A stretch of DNA of 64,000 nucleotides from Streptomyces mangrovisoli (GTDB lineage: Bacteria > Actinomycetota > Actinomycetes > Streptomycetales > Streptomycetaceae): assembly GCF_000974985.2 (NCBI RefSeq), contig NZ_LAVA02000022.1, forward strand, positions 1 to 64,000, given 5' to 3'. The notes beneath the pieces are model-generated. The model saw only the letters and a list, made by a program, of their open reading frames with translations. It was not told the DNA's origin and searched no databases. This document shows, one piece after another, positions 16,738-25,719 of the stretch. A program made the translations under genes and the position numbers. Position 1 is the stretch's first letter; every line of letters starts with the position of its first letter.

Positions 16738-17640
16738 TCACGCTCCGCAGGAGCGCAAGAACGCCCGCGTCCGTTCCGCGATCGGCCGCGGCCGGTCCGG
16801 TTCGCACGGGTACATGTCCTGTTCGACGATCGCGAACAGGTCCACGCCCAGCCGCTGCGCGGCCGCCAGCACCGGCCCCAGCTCCGGCACCCCGGTGGGC
16901 GGTTCGCACATCACCCCGCGCTGGACGGCGGGTCCGAACGGCACCCCGTCGCGCACCACCTCGGCCAGGACGTCCGGGTCGACCTGCTTGAGGTGCAGGT
17001 AGCCGACGCGCTCGCCGTAGGTCTCGATCAGCTTGACGCTGTCGCCGCCGCAGTAGGCGTAGTGGCCGGTGTCCAGGCAGAGGCCGACCAGACCGGGGTC
17101 GGTCCCGTCGAGGAAGCGCTCGACGTGCGCCTCGGTGTCGATGTGGGTGTCGGCGTGCGGGTGGACGACGATGTCCAGGCCGTACGTCTCCTTCACCTCG
17201 TGGCCGAGGCGCTCCATGCCCTTGGTGAGGTGCGCCCACTGCTCGGCGGTCAGCTCCGGCGGCTCCAGGATCTCGGCGGTCTTGTCGTCGCGCCAGAAGG
17301 AGGGGATGACGACGAGGTGCCGCGCGCCCATCGCCCGGGTGAGCGCGGCGACCTGGGCGACGTGCTCCCAGGTGGACTCCCAGACGGCGGGGCCGCGGTG
17401 CAGGCCGGTGAAGACCGTGCCCGCGGAGACCTTCAGCTCGCGCCGCGCCAGTTCGTCGGTCAGCCGGGCCGGGTCGGTGGGCAGGTAGCCGTAGGGGCCG
17501 AGTTCGATCCATGGGTAACCGGCCCCGGCGACCTCGTCGAGGAAGCGTTCCCAGGGCACCTGCGCGGGGTCGTCGGGGAACCAGACGCCCCACGAGTCGG
17601 GGGCCGAACCGACCCGGATGCGGTCCAGCGCAGCAGGCAT
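16738..17640 (-). CDS. Sugar phosphate isomerase/epimerase family TIM-barrel (IolE/IolH-like)
   Basis: A 300-residue AP-endonuclease-2-type TIM barrel. The N-terminus VGSAPDSWGVWF, the WIELGPYGYLPTDP strand-loop, metal-ligand-type residues in VVHPHADTHI and LCLDTGHYAYCGGD, and EQDMYPCEPD near the C-terminus match the family that includes inosose dehydratase (IolE) and IolH. It starts at ATG 17640, one base after the ABC ATPase stop, so it is the last gene of the transporter operon. Dehydration or isomerisation of an inosose is the likely step. IolE versus IolH is undecided. Confidence 0.78.
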   Translation of the reverse strand: MPAALDRIRVGSAPDSWGVWFPDDPAQVPWERFLDEVAGAGYPWIELGPYGYLPTDPARLTDELARRELKVSAGTVFTGLHRGPAVWESTWEHVAQVAALTRAMGARHLVVIPSFWRDDKTAEILEPPELTAEQWAHLTKGMERLGHEVKETYGLDIVVHPHADTHIDTEAHVERFLDGTDPGLVGLCLDTGHYAYCGGDSVKLIETYGERVGYLHLKQVDPDVLAEVVRDGVPFGPAVQRGVMCEPPTGVPELGPVLAAAQRLGVDLFAIVEQDMYPCEPDRPRPIAERTRAFLRSCGA

Positions 17641-17641
17641 G

Positions 17642-18577
17642 TCAGGGGTTCCCTTCGGAAGGCGGGGCCGCGGGCGCGGCGAGGGGTGCGGTGAGGTCCT
17701 TCTCCTCGGGGAGCAGATCGACGTCCACGCCGCCGACCTGGGCGAGTTCGTGCTTGAGGGCGGCGAGCTCGGCGCCGCCCGCCATGTGGTCGGTGAGCTG
17801 CGGGAGGCTGACGTCGGCGCGGTCGGCGGACAGTTCGAGGGTACCCAGGCGCAGCACGCTGAAGTGGTCTCCGACCAGGTAGGCGTGGTGCGGGTTGTGG
17901 GTGATGAAGATGACCCCGAGGCCTCGGTCGCGGGCGGCGGCGATGTACTTGAGGACCACGCCGGACTGCTTGACGCCGAGGGCGGCGGTGGGCTCGTCGA
18001 GGATGAGGACACGGGCGCCGAAGTGGACGGCGCGGGCGATGGCCACGCTCTGGCGCTGGCCGCCGGACAGCGTGCCGATGGGCTGTTCGAGGTCGTCCAG
18101 GACGATGCCCATGCGGCGCAGCTCCTGGTCGGCGGTCGCCTTCATGCGGGCGATGTCGAGACGGCGGACCGGCCACGGGCCCCGGGTCAGCTCGGAGCCG
18201 AGGAAGAAGTTGCGCCATACGGGCATCAGCGGGACCGTCGCGAGGTCCTGGTAGACGGTGGCGATGCCCCGGTCGAGCGCCTCGCGGGGGCTGGCGAAGC
18301 GGACCGGCGCGCCGTCCACGAGGAAGTCGCCCTCGGTGTGCCGGTGGAGCCCAGAGATGATCTTGATGAGGGTGGACTTGCCCGCGCCGTTGTCGCCGAG
18401 GACGCAGGTGACCTTCCCGGCGTGGACGGTGAGGTCGACGCCGTGCAGGGCGCGGATGTTGCCGTACGACTTGCCCGCGCCGCGCAGCTCGACCAGCGGG
18501 GCGGCGCCGTCACCGGCTGTCGGGGCGGGGGCGGGGGCCTCACCGGCAGTCGGGGCGGGGGTGTCGTGGTCGGTCAT
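17642..18577 (-). CDS. ABC transporter ATP-binding protein, ribose/inositol-type, single domain
   Basis: A 311-residue ATPase. Walker [10 protein letters not shown] spans 61-69, Q-loop Q110, signature LSGGQRQ 170-176, Walker B LILDEP 191-196 and H-loop THN follow. Unlike RbsA/XylG it has one nucleotide-binding domain, as in FrcA. GGAGGTGACC precedes ATG 18577. It lies between the permease and the TIM-barrel isomerase in a four-gene operon. It energises import of the cyclitol or sugar delivered by the lipoprotein at 19659. Confidence 0.88.
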   Translation of the reverse strand: MTDHDTPAPTAGEAPAPAPTAGDGAAPLVELRGAGKSYGNIRALHGVDLTVHAGKVTCVLGDNGAGKSTLIKIISGLHRHTEGDFLVDGAPVRFASPREALDRGIATVYQDLATVPLMPVWRNFFLGSELTRGPWPVRRLDIARMKATADQELRRMGIVLDDLEQPIGTLSGGQRQSVAIARAVHFGARVLILDEPTAALGVKQSGVVLKYIAAARDRGLGVIFITHNPHHAYLVGDHFSVLRLGTLELSADRADVSLPQLTDHMAGGAELAALKHELAQVGGVDVDLLPEEKDLTAPLAAPAAPPSEGNP

Positions 18578-18582
18578 TCCGG

Positions 18583-19659
18583 TCACCTCCTGGTCGCGGT
18601 CCGCTGGACCCACAGATTGATCAGTACGGCGCCCAGCAGCATCACGCCGAGGAACGCCTTGAACCAGTCGGGGTTCCAGCCGGCGTAGACGATGCCCTGG
18701 TTGACCATGCCGAACATGAACGCGCCGAAGACCGGGCCGATCGCGGAGCCCTGGCCGCCGGTGAGCAGGCAGCCGCCGATGACGGCCGCGGAGATGTAGA
18801 TGAGCTCCTGGCCGACGCCCTCGCCGGACTGCACGGTGTTGAAGGAGAACAGGTTGTGCATGCCGATGAACCAGGCGCCGAAGCCGACGGCCATGAACAG
18901 GGTGATCTTGGTGAAGGTCACCGGGACGCCGACCGCGCGGGCCGACTCCTTGTTGCCGCCGACCGCGAAGACCCAGTTGCCGTACTTGGTGCGCAGCAGG
19001 ACCCAGGTGGCGAGGGCGGCGAGGACCAGCCACCACACGACGGTGATCTTCACCTGGACGCCGCCGACGTCGAAGGAGGACGCGAAGACCTTTCTGGCCT
19101 GGTCGAAGCCGTCCATGTCGCTGATGTCGTCGGTGGCGACATTGCCGGTGACCAGCTTGGTGACGGCGAGGTTCGCGCCCTGGAGGATCAGGAAGGTGCC
19201 CAGGGTGACCAGGAAGCTGGGCAGTCCGGTCCTGATCACCATCCAGCCGTTGAAGGCGCCGATCGCGAGGGAGAGGACCAGCGCGACGATCACGCCGGCC
19301 CACACGTTCAGGGTGAGCTGGTAGCTGAGCATGCTCGCGGTGAGCGCGGAGGTGACGACGGCGACCCCGGACGACAGGTCGAACTCGCCGCCGATCATCA
19401 GCAGCGCGACCGGCAGGGCCATGATGCCGATGGTGGAGGACTGGTAGAGCACCGTGGCCATCGAGCCGCCCTGGCGGACCGAGGGCGCGGCGATCAGGAA
19501 GAAGACCAGGACGGCCAGCGCGCCGAGGAGGACACCCACCTCGGGGCGGGCCAGCAGGCGCAGGAGCGGGGGCCGGGGCGCGGTCCGGCCGTCGGTCCCC
19601 CCGGGGCCGGGGGCCGGCGGTGTGGTCACCGCCGGCCCGGCGTGCTCGGTCATGCTCAT
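18583..19659 (-). CDS. ABC transporter permease, ribose/inositol-type
   Basis: A 358-residue permease of the RbsC/FrcB type with about 8-10 membrane helices. The motif [20 protein letters not shown] and the later [20 protein letters not shown] are characteristic. The start ATG 19659 shares its A with the stop of the binding-protein gene (TGATG), giving tight coupling. The N-terminal 30 residues are a Pro/Gly-rich cytosolic tail; an alternative ATG at 19653 exists. Confidence 0.88.
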   Translation of the reverse strand: MSMTEHAGPAVTTPPAPGPGGTDGRTAPRPPLLRLLARPEVGVLLGALAVLVFFLIAAPSVRQGGSMATVLYQSSTIGIMALPVALLMIGGEFDLSSGVAVVTSALTASMLSYQLTLNVWAGVIVALVLSLAIGAFNGWMVIRTGLPSFLVTLGTFLILQGANLAVTKLVTGNVATDDISDMDGFDQARKVFASSFDVGGVQVKITVVWWLVLAALATWVLLRTKYGNWVFAVGGNKESARAVGVPVTFTKITLFMAVGFGAWFIGMHNLFSFNTVQSGEGVGQELIYISAAVIGGCLLTGGQGSAIGPVFGAFMFGMVNQGIVYAGWNPDWFKAFLGVMLLGAVLINLWVQRTATRR

Positions 19660-20672
19660 CACCGGGTGCCCTTCGCGGCGTACTGCGCCACCGCGTCGAC
19701 GTTGGTCTTGTCGACGAACGCCGGTCCGGTCAGCACCGGTTGCTCGCCGCCGCCCATGTAGTTGCCGTTGTTCTTGTACAACCACAGGGAGTCGACCGCG
19801 AGATAGCCCTGGAGCCAGGGCTGCTGGTCGACCGCGAACTGGATGGTGCCCTTCGAAATGGCGCCGGTGAGGTCCTTGTTGAGGTCGAAGGTGGCGACCT
19901 TGGCCTTGCTGCCGGCGTCCGCGACGGACTGCACGGCGGTCAGCGCGTAGGGGGCGCCGAGCGTGGCGACGTAGTCGATGGCGGTGTCCTGCTTGAGCTT
20001 GGCGGTGATGGTCGCCTTCACCGACGGCATGTCCGTGCCGTTGACGTAGAGCACCTCGGTGGTGCCGGAGAAGGCCTTCTTCAGGCCGTCGCAGCGCTGG
20101 GTCAGGCCGACGTTGCCCTGCTCCTGGACGACGCAGACGGTCTTCTTCGCGCCGAGCTCGTTCAGCTTCTTGCCGAACGCCTCGCCCGCGACCGTCTCGT
20201 CCTGGCCGAAGAACTCCATCAGCCCGAGCCTCTTCCAGTCGCTCACCCCGGAGTTGAGGCCGACGACGGGTATGTTCGCGGCCTTCGCCTTGGCGACGAC
20301 GTCCTTCATGGCGTCGGGTTTGGCGAGGGTGATCGCGATGCCGTCGACCTTCTGGTCGATGGCGTTCTGCACGAAGTTGGCCTGGTTGCCGGCGTTGGGG
20401 TCGGCGGAGTAGACGAGCTTGACGTTGTCCTTGGCGGCGGCGGCCTCCGCGCCCTTGTGGACGATGTCCCAGAAGGTGTCGCCGGGCGCCTGGTGGGTGA
20501 TGAGCGCGACGGTCATCCGGGGAGTGGTCGCCTTGCCCGCGGAGGCGCCCGACCCCTTCTCGTCGGCCTTCTTTCCGCCGGAGCTGCTGGAGCAGCCCGC
20601 GAGGGTCAGTGCCGCCGCAGCGGCCACGGCCACGAGGGGGGCGAATCTGCGGGAGCGAGAGAAGCGGTCCAT
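19659..20672 (-). CDS. Sugar/inositol ABC transporter substrate-binding lipoprotein
   Basis: A 337-residue type I periplasmic-binding-protein fold. The lipoprotein signal has RSRR at the N-terminus and the lipobox LAGC with Cys27. The mature protein starts with a Ser/Gly linker and then [25 protein letters not shown], typical of ribose/inositol binders. GAGGTG precedes ATG 20672. It is the first gene of the minus operon (binding protein, permease, ATPase, isomerase). The inositol-type neighbours point to a cyclitol ligand. Confidence 0.88.
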   Translation of the reverse strand: MDRFSRSRRFAPLVAVAAAAALTLAGCSSSSGGKKADEKGSGASAGKATTPRMTVALITHQAPGDTFWDIVHKGAEAAAAKDNVKLVYSADPNAGNQANFVQNAIDQKVDGIAITLAKPDAMKDVVAKAKAANIPVVGLNSGVSDWKRLGLMEFFGQDETVAGEAFGKKLNELGAKKTVCVVQEQGNVGLTQRCDGLKKAFSGTTEVLYVNGTDMPSVKATITAKLKQDTAIDYVATLGAPYALTAVQSVADAGSKAKVATFDLNKDLTGAISKGTIQFAVDQQPWLQGYLAVDSLWLYKNNGNYMGGGEQPVLTGPAFVDKTNVDAVAQYAAKGTR

Positions 20673-20783
20673 CCAGCACCTCACTGTGCGAACAGGGGAA
20701 CGGCCTGGGAAACGGGGAGCGGGATCGCGGGGATCCGGGGCCCGGTGGTCCTGCCGCGGAAGCGGCGACTGCGCTGGGACGGG

Positions 20784-20812
20784 ATTCAAGTCCTTGGGAC
20801 GCCCGCCGTCAA
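20784..20812 (-). promoter_or_regulatory. Promoter of the ABC transporter operon
   Basis: Minus strand TTGACG (20812-20807), a 17-bp spacer, then TTGAAT (20789-20784). It lies about 110 bp upstream of the binding-protein start. The IolR-like site at 20818-20827 lies immediately upstream of the -35 box. Confidence 0.5.
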
Positions 20813-20817
20813 TACTT

Positions 20818-20827
20818 TGTTAAGACA
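20818..20827. promoter_or_regulatory. IolR-like operator (GntR consensus)
   Basis: On the minus strand TGTCTTAACA fits KGWCHTRACA at every position. It sits between the divergent promoters of the ABC operon and the Cgl0159-iolB-iolD operon. This AT-rich intergenic stretch (about 20810-20870) contrasts with the GC-rich flanks. Confidence 0.55.
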
Positions 20828-20864
20828 TCATTTCAGATACAGGTCCGAATGTAAGTACAAACTA

Positions 20865-20894
20865 TTGACACGGCCCGGTCCGGCGACCTACACC
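20865..20894 (+). promoter_or_regulatory. Promoter of the Cgl0159-iolB-iolD operon
   Basis: TTGACA (20865-20870), an 18-bp spacer and TACACC (20889-20894). A transcription start near 20901 would leave a leader of about 145 nt before the GTG at 21046. Confidence 0.55.
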
Positions 20895-20984
20895 TGAGGG
20901 GGCCACCCCGGGAGCCGGTCACAGGGCTCGATCCCTACCCCCTCCGGACCGGCGTACCCCTGACGCAGATGGAGACCCCCGGCC

Positions 20985-21045
20985 GACCGCGCCACCCCGA
21001 ACGGAGTCCCCCGGCTGACCGCGCCACCCCGAACGGAGTCCCCCC
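20985..21045 (+). repeat. 32-bp direct repeat, two copies, before the Cgl0159-like gene
   Basis: GACCGCGCCACCCCGAACGG followed by AGTCCCC occurs at 20985 and again at 21017. The second copy carries the GGAG ribosome binding site of the downstream gene, so the repeat duplicates a translation-initiation region. Apart from the promoters, the 373-bp gap 20673-21045 holds nothing else recognisable. Confidence 0.75.
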
Positions 21046-21924
21046 GTGAGCATCAGCATCTCCGGCCTCGCCTCGGTACGGGCCCGGCACCCCGAGGCCA
21101 TCGCCGAGGCGGCCGCCCGCCGGGTGCGCCGGCCGCTGGTCGGTCCGAGCGGCCGCCTGCTGATCGTGGCCGCCGACCACCCCGCGCGCGGCGCGCTCGG
21201 GGTCGGCGACCGCACGCTGGCCATGGCCCACCGGGCCGACCTGCTGGAGCGGTTGTGCGTCGCGCTGTCCAGACCCGGTGTCGACGGCGTGCTCGCCACC
21301 GCGGACGTCCTGGAGGACCTGCTGCTGCTCGGCGTCCTCGACGACAGGGTGGTCATGGGGTCGATGAACCGCGGCGGGCTCGCCGGGGCCGCCTTCGAGC
21401 TGGACGACCGCTTCACCGGGCACCGCCCCGAGGACCTCGCCCGGCTCCGCTTCGACGCGGGCAAACTGCTGCTGCGCGTCGACTACGCCGATCCGGGCTC
21501 GCTGACCACCCTGGAGTCCGCGGCCCGCGCGATCGACGCGATGGCGCAGCGCCGACTGCCCCTGTTCGTCGAGCCGTTCCTCTCGCACCGGGTCGACGGG
21601 CGGGTCCGCAACGACCTGAGCGCCGAGGCCGTCACCCGCTCCGTCGCCATCGCCTCGGGCCTCGGCGGCACCTCCGCCTACACCTGGCTGAAACTCCCCG
21701 TCACCGACGACCCCGACGACATGGCGGGCGCGCTGGAGGCGTCGACCCTGCCGGCCGTGCTGCTCGGCGGCGACGTGGGCGGCGACCAGGAGGCGGCGTA
21801 CGAACGCTGGCGCAAGGCGCTGCGGCTGCCCACCGTGCAGGGCATGGTCGTCGGCCGCTCCCTGCTCTACCCGGCCGAGGGCGGCGTCGAGCAGGCGGTC
21901 GACACGGCGGTGGGCCTGCTGTGA
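21046..21924 (+). CDS. Cgl0159-like (beta/alpha)8 protein of the inositol pathway
   Basis: A 292-residue TIM-barrel protein. LLIVAADHPARGALGVG near the N-terminus, GVDGVLATADVLEDL, LLRVDYADPGS, LFVEPFL and the phosphate-loop-like VQGMVVGRSLLYP match the deoxyribose-phosphate-aldolase-like Cgl0159 family encoded in actinobacterial iol clusters. An aldolase role on 2-deoxy-5-keto-gluconate-6-phosphate is plausible (IolJ-like) but not proven. GTG 21046 follows GGAG. It is the first gene of the operon leading into iolB and iolD. A PfkB-type IolC kinase, often adjacent, is missing. Confidence 0.75.
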   Translation: MSISISGLASVRARHPEAIAEAAARRVRRPLVGPSGRLLIVAADHPARGALGVGDRTLAMAHRADLLERLCVALSRPGVDGVLATADVLEDLLLLGVLDDRVVMGSMNRGGLAGAAFELDDRFTGHRPEDLARLRFDAGKLLLRVDYADPGSLTTLESAARAIDAMAQRRLPLFVEPFLSHRVDGRVRNDLSAEAVTRSVAIASGLGGTSAYTWLKLPVTDDPDDMAGALEASTLPAVLLGGDVGGDQEAAYERWRKALRLPTVQGMVVGRSLLYPAEGGVEQAVDTAVGLL

Positions 21925-21941
21925 ACCGGAGGAGGAGCGCG

Positions 21942-21995
21942 ATGGACTGGCAGCCGCCCGCCCGGAAGAGGAGCGGCCCGAGAGGAGTGCAATGA
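21942..21995 (+). CDS. Possible 17-codon mini-ORF coupling to iolB
   Basis: A very strong ribosome binding site GGAGGAGG (21928-21935) precedes ATG 21942, which opens a 17-residue frame (MDWQPPARKRSGPRGVQ) whose TGA overlaps the iolB start as ATGA. Its first residues MDWQPPA resemble the iolB start MTWHLPA, so it may be a degenerate duplication of the iolB 5' end, a coupling leader, or chance. Confidence 0.35.
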   Translation: MDWQPPARKRSGPRGVQ

Positions 21996-22924
21996 CCTGG
22001 CATCTGCCCGCCGGCACGTCCGCCGCCGGACCCTACGTCGTCGACGTCACACCCGAGGGGGCCGGCTGGGGCCACGCCGCCCTGCGCGTTCTCGAACTGC
22101 CGCCGGGCGGCGGCCACACCTTCGACACCGGCGACAGCGAGTGGATCGTGCTGCCGCTCGCCGGTGCCTGCACGGTCGCGAGCGCCGACGACTTCGGCCA
22201 CGAGACCTTCGAACTGCACGGCCGCGACAGCGTGTTCGCGGCCGTCAGCGACTTCGCGTACGTCCCGAGGGACGCCCGCGCCACCGTCTCCTCCACCGCG
22301 GGCGGCCGGTTCGCGCTCACCGGCGCCCGCTGCACCCGGCGGCTGCCCGCCCGCCACGGACCGGCCTCAGCCGTGCCCGTGGAGCTGCGCGGCACCGGGA
22401 GCTGCTCGCGCCAGGTCAACAACTTCGGCGCGGCAGGGGTGTTCGAGTGCGACCGGCTGATCGCCGTCGAGGTGCTCACGCCGGGCGGCAACTGGTCGTC
22501 GTACCCGCCGCACAAGCACGACGAGCACCGCGCGGGCGAGGAGTCGGTCCTGGAGGAGATCTACTACTTCGAGTTCGCCGGACACGACGGCACCCCCGGC
22601 CTCGGCTACCAGCGGGTCTCCCCCTCCGGCCACGGCCGCGGCACGGACGTGCTCGCCGAGGTGCGGGGCGGGGACGTCGTGCTGATCCCCGACGGCTGGC
22701 ACGGGCCCTCCGTCGCGGCGCCCGGCCACGCCATGTACTACCTCAACGTCATGGCGGGCCCCGACCCCGAGCGGGCCTGGCTGATCAGCGACCACCCGGA
22801 CCACGCCTGGATCCGCGGCACCTGGCCCGGACAGCCCGTCGACCCCCGCCTGCCCCTGTACACCGCCCCGACCCCGACCCAGTCCCCGTCCCAGTCCCCG
22901 TCCTCTTCCGCCTCTTCCGAGTGA
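21992..22924 (+). CDS. iolB: 5-deoxy-glucuronate isomerase
   Basis: A 310-residue bicupin. The N-terminal half has LPPGGGHTFDTGDSEWIVLPLAG and the C-terminal half has the metal-site region SSYPPHKHDEHRAGEESVLEE followed by IYYFEF and HAMYYLNVMAGP, diagnostic for IolB. The enzyme isomerises 5-deoxy-D-glucuronate to 2-deoxy-5-keto-D-gluconate in myo-inositol catabolism. ATG 21992 follows GAGAGGAG. The last 20 residues are a Ser/Pro/Gln low-complexity tail. iolD follows after 10 bp. Confidence 0.92.
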   Translation: MTWHLPAGTSAAGPYVVDVTPEGAGWGHAALRVLELPPGGGHTFDTGDSEWIVLPLAGACTVASADDFGHETFELHGRDSVFAAVSDFAYVPRDARATVSSTAGGRFALTGARCTRRLPARHGPASAVPVELRGTGSCSRQVNNFGAAGVFECDRLIAVEVLTPGGNWSSYPPHKHDEHRAGEESVLEEIYYFEFAGHDGTPGLGYQRVSPSGHGRGTDVLAEVRGGDVVLIPDGWHGPSVAAPGHAMYYLNVMAGPDPERAWLISDHPDHAWIRGTWPGQPVDPRLPLYTAPTPTQSPSQSPSSSASSE

Positions 22925-22934
22925 GGTCCCCGAG

Positions 22935-24806
22935 ATGAGCCCTTCCACGAGCCGGCTGACCGTCGCCCAGGCGCTGGTGCGGTTCCTGGCCGCGCAGTAC
23001 ACCGAGCGCGACGGCGTACGGCACCGGCTGATCGCCGGCACCTGGGGCATCTTCGGCCACGGCAACGTCGCCGGGATCGGCCAGGCCCTGCTGGAGTACG
23101 GCGACGTCATGCCGTACCACCAAGGACGCAACGAACAGGCCATGGTGCACGCGGCGGTGGGCCATGCCCGCCAGCTCGACCGGCTCTCCGCGCAGGCGGT
23201 GACCACCTCCATCGGGCCCGGCGCGACCAACCTGGTCACGGGCGCCGCGCTGGCCACGGTCAACCGCGTCCCGGTGCTGCTGCTGCCCGGCGACTACTTC
23301 GCCGGCCACGCGGCCGACCCGCTGCTCCAGCAGCTGGAGCACCCGGTGGAGGCGGACGTCTCGGTCAACGACACCATGCGCCCGGTCTCCCGGTACTTCG
23401 ACCGCGTCACCCGGCCCGAACAGCTGATCCCCACCGCCCTGCACGCGATGCGGGTGCTCGCCGACCCGGCCGAGACCGGCGCGGTCACCCTTGCGCTGCC
23501 GCAGGACGTACAGGCGGAGGCGTACGACTGGCCCGAGGAGTTCTTCGCCGACCGGATCTGGCGGGTACGGCGCCCGGCCCCCGACGCCGAGGAGCTGGCG
23601 GACGCGGCGCGCGCGGTCCGGGCCGCGCGGCGCCCGCTGATCGTCGCGGGCGGCGGCGTCCATCACAGCGCCGCCGAGGACGCGCTCGCGGCCCTCGTCG
23701 ACGCCACCGGCATCCCGGTCGCCTCCACCCAGGCGGGCAAGGGCTCGCTGCGCCACGACCACCCCGCGGACGTGGGCGGCGTCGGGCACACCGGCACGGC
23801 GGTCGCCGACGACCTGGCGCGCACCGCCGACCTGGTGATCGGCGTCGGCACCCGGTACACGGACTTCACGACCGCCTCCGGCACGCTCTTCCAGCGCGCC
23901 GGCGTGCGCTTCGTGAACCTCAACATCGCCGCCTTCGACGCGCACAAGCTGGCCGCCGCCACCCTGGTCTGCGACGCCCGCACCGGGCTCGCGGCCCTGA
24001 CGGACGCGCTCGCCGGGCACCGCGTGGAGGCGTCGTACGAGACGGAGTACCGCGCCGGGAAGCAGCGCTGGGAGCAGGTCGTCGAGGCGGCGTTCCGCGC
24101 CGGGGACGAGCACGCCGTGCCCACCCAGACCCAGGTGCTGGGCGCGCTGGACGCGGTCGTCGGCGACGACGACGTGGTGATCAACGCGGCCGGCTCGCTC
24201 CCCGGCGACCTGCACAAGCTGTGGCGCGCCCGCTCCCGGCGCCAGTACCACCTGGAGTACGGCTACTCCTGCATGGGCTACGAGATCCCGGCCGCCATCG
24301 GCGTGCAGCAGGCCGCGCCGGACGTCGCCGTGTGGGCGCTGGTGGGCGACGGCACGTATCTGATGAACCCGACGGAGATCGTCACCGCGGTCCAGGACGG
24401 CCTGCCGGTCAACCTGGTGCTGGTCCAGAACCACGGGTACGCCTCCATCGGCGGGCTCTCCGAGGAGACCGGCGGCGAGCGGTTCGGCACGGCCTACCGC
24501 TTCCGGGCCGCGGACGGCACGTTCACCGGCGCCCCGCTGCCGGTGGACCTCGCGGCCAACGCGGCCAGCCTCGGCATGGACGTGCTGCGCGCGAAGACCG
24601 TCGGCGAGCTGCGCGGGGCGCTGGCCGCCGCCCGCGCCTCGGACCGGCCGACCTGCGTGTACGTCGAGACGGACCCGGCGCCGAGCGCCCCGCCCGCCGA
24701 GGCGTGGTGGGACGTGCCGGTGGCCGAGGTGGCCTCCCGCGAGGCCGCCGTCGCCGCCCGCACCCGCTACGACCGGCAGGTCACCGGCCGCCGCCGGTAT
24801 CTCTGA
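22935..24806 (+). CDS. iolD: 3D-(3,5/4)-trihydroxycyclohexane-1,2-dione acylhydrolase
   Basis: A 623-residue thiamine-diphosphate enzyme of full family length. The N-terminal PYR domain has catalytic Glu67 in GRNEQAM, the central domain carries VAGGGVHHSAAEDAL, and the C-terminal PP domain has GDGTYLMNPTE near 472 with the LVLVQNHGYASIGG segment as Mg-ThDP motif. It hydrolyses the cyclic diketone to 5-deoxy-glucuronate, the substrate of IolB. It starts at ATG 22935, 10 bp after iolB. Confidence 0.93.
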   Translation: MSPSTSRLTVAQALVRFLAAQYTERDGVRHRLIAGTWGIFGHGNVAGIGQALLEYGDVMPYHQGRNEQAMVHAAVGHARQLDRLSAQAVTTSIGPGATNLVTGAALATVNRVPVLLLPGDYFAGHAADPLLQQLEHPVEADVSVNDTMRPVSRYFDRVTRPEQLIPTALHAMRVLADPAETGAVTLALPQDVQAEAYDWPEEFFADRIWRVRRPAPDAEELADAARAVRAARRPLIVAGGGVHHSAAEDALAALVDATGIPVASTQAGKGSLRHDHPADVGGVGHTGTAVADDLARTADLVIGVGTRYTDFTTASGTLFQRAGVRFVNLNIAAFDAHKLAAATLVCDARTGLAALTDALAGHRVEASYETEYRAGKQRWEQVVEAAFRAGDEHAVPTQTQVLGALDAVVGDDDVVINAAGSLPGDLHKLWRARSRRQYHLEYGYSCMGYEIPAAIGVQQAAPDVAVWALVGDGTYLMNPTEIVTAVQDGLPVNLVLVQNHGYASIGGLSEETGGERFGTAYRFRAADGTFTGAPLPVDLAANAASLGMDVLRAKTVGELRGALAAARASDRPTCVYVETDPAPSAPPAEAWWDVPVAEVASREAAVAARTRYDRQVTGRRRYL

Positions 24807-24867
24807 GCCGCCTACCATCACTGATCATCCGAAGTCCGATCATCCGAAGACCGAAAGACGGAAGTGG

Positions 24868-25659
24868 GTGCCGCTGGTGGCGACGAGAGGTGGCCGGTCC
24901 CGTGCCGCGGTCTCCGCACTGGACCCCGTGCCGTTCGCGCTGGACCGCACCAGTCCCGTGCCGCTGTACTACCAGCTCGCGCAGCAGCTGGAGGCGGCGA
25001 TCGAGCAGGGCGCCCTCGCCCCGGGCGACCTGCTGGGCAACGAGGTCGACCTGTCCACCCGGCTCGGGCTGTCCCGGCCGACGGTGCGGCAGGCGATCCA
25101 GTCGCTGGTCGACAAGGGGCTGCTGGTGCGCCGCCGCGGGGTGGGCACGCAGGTCGTGCACAGCCAGGTCAGGCGGCCGCTGGAGCTCAGCAGTCTCTAC
25201 GACGACCTGGAGGCGGCCGGGCAGGGTCCGGCCACGCAGGTCGTGCGCAACGAACGGGTCCCGGCGCCCGCGGACGTGGCCGCCGCGCTCGGGGTCCCGG
25301 AGGGCGCCGAGGTGGTCCGCCTGGAGCGGCTGCGCTCCACGCACGGTCAGCCGGTGGCGCTGCTGTGCAACTACCTGCCGGCCGGGCTGCTCGAACTCGA
25401 CAGCGCCCGGCTGGAGTCGACGGGCCTGTACCAGCTGCTGCGCGCGTCCGGCATCACCCTGCACAGCGCCCGGCAGACGGTCGGCGCGCGCTGCGCGGAC
25501 GCCGCCGAGGCGGCCCGGCTGGAGGAGCGGGAGGGCGCCGCGCTCCTGACCATGCGGCGGACGGCGTACGACGACACCGGACGGCCGGTGGAGTACGGGA
25601 CGCACGTCTACCGCGCGTCCCGGTACTCCTTCGACTTCCAGCTGCTGGTCAGGCCCTGA
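24868..25659 (+). CDS. GntR/HutC-family regulator with UTRA domain, likely regulator of the inositol genes
   Basis: A 263-residue protein. The GntR winged helix (LYYQLAQQLEAAIEQGALAPG then SRPTVRQAIQSLVDKGLLVRRRGVGTQV) spans roughly 32-98, and a UTRA effector domain runs to about 255. It lies 61 bp after iolD in the same direction. Operators matching the GntR-type IolR consensus precede the SDR/iolG and ABC/iolB units, so it is the best candidate IolR. GTG 24868 is followed by a second possible GTG at 24877. A direct repeat GATCATCCGAAG precedes it. Confidence 0.83.
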   Translation: MPLVATRGGRSRAAVSALDPVPFALDRTSPVPLYYQLAQQLEAAIEQGALAPGDLLGNEVDLSTRLGLSRPTVRQAIQSLVDKGLLVRRRGVGTQVVHSQVRRPLELSSLYDDLEAAGQGPATQVVRNERVPAPADVAAALGVPEGAEVVRLERLRSTHGQPVALLCNYLPAGLLELDSARLESTGLYQLLRASGITLHSARQTVGARCADAAEAARLEEREGAALLTMRRTAYDDTGRPVEYGTHVYRASRYSFDFQLLVRP

Positions 25660-25719
25660 GACCGGGGCGGACCGCCGGGTCCCGGGGACGCGGCGGCCCG
25701 TGGAGGGACCGGCCGGGGA

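Noticed and set aside
20969..21049. A 26-codon frame overlapping the Cgl0159-like GTG start
   Set aside because: It has no ribosome binding site of its own, is made of the duplicated 32-bp repeat and has Pro/Arg low complexity; kept only as a repeat.
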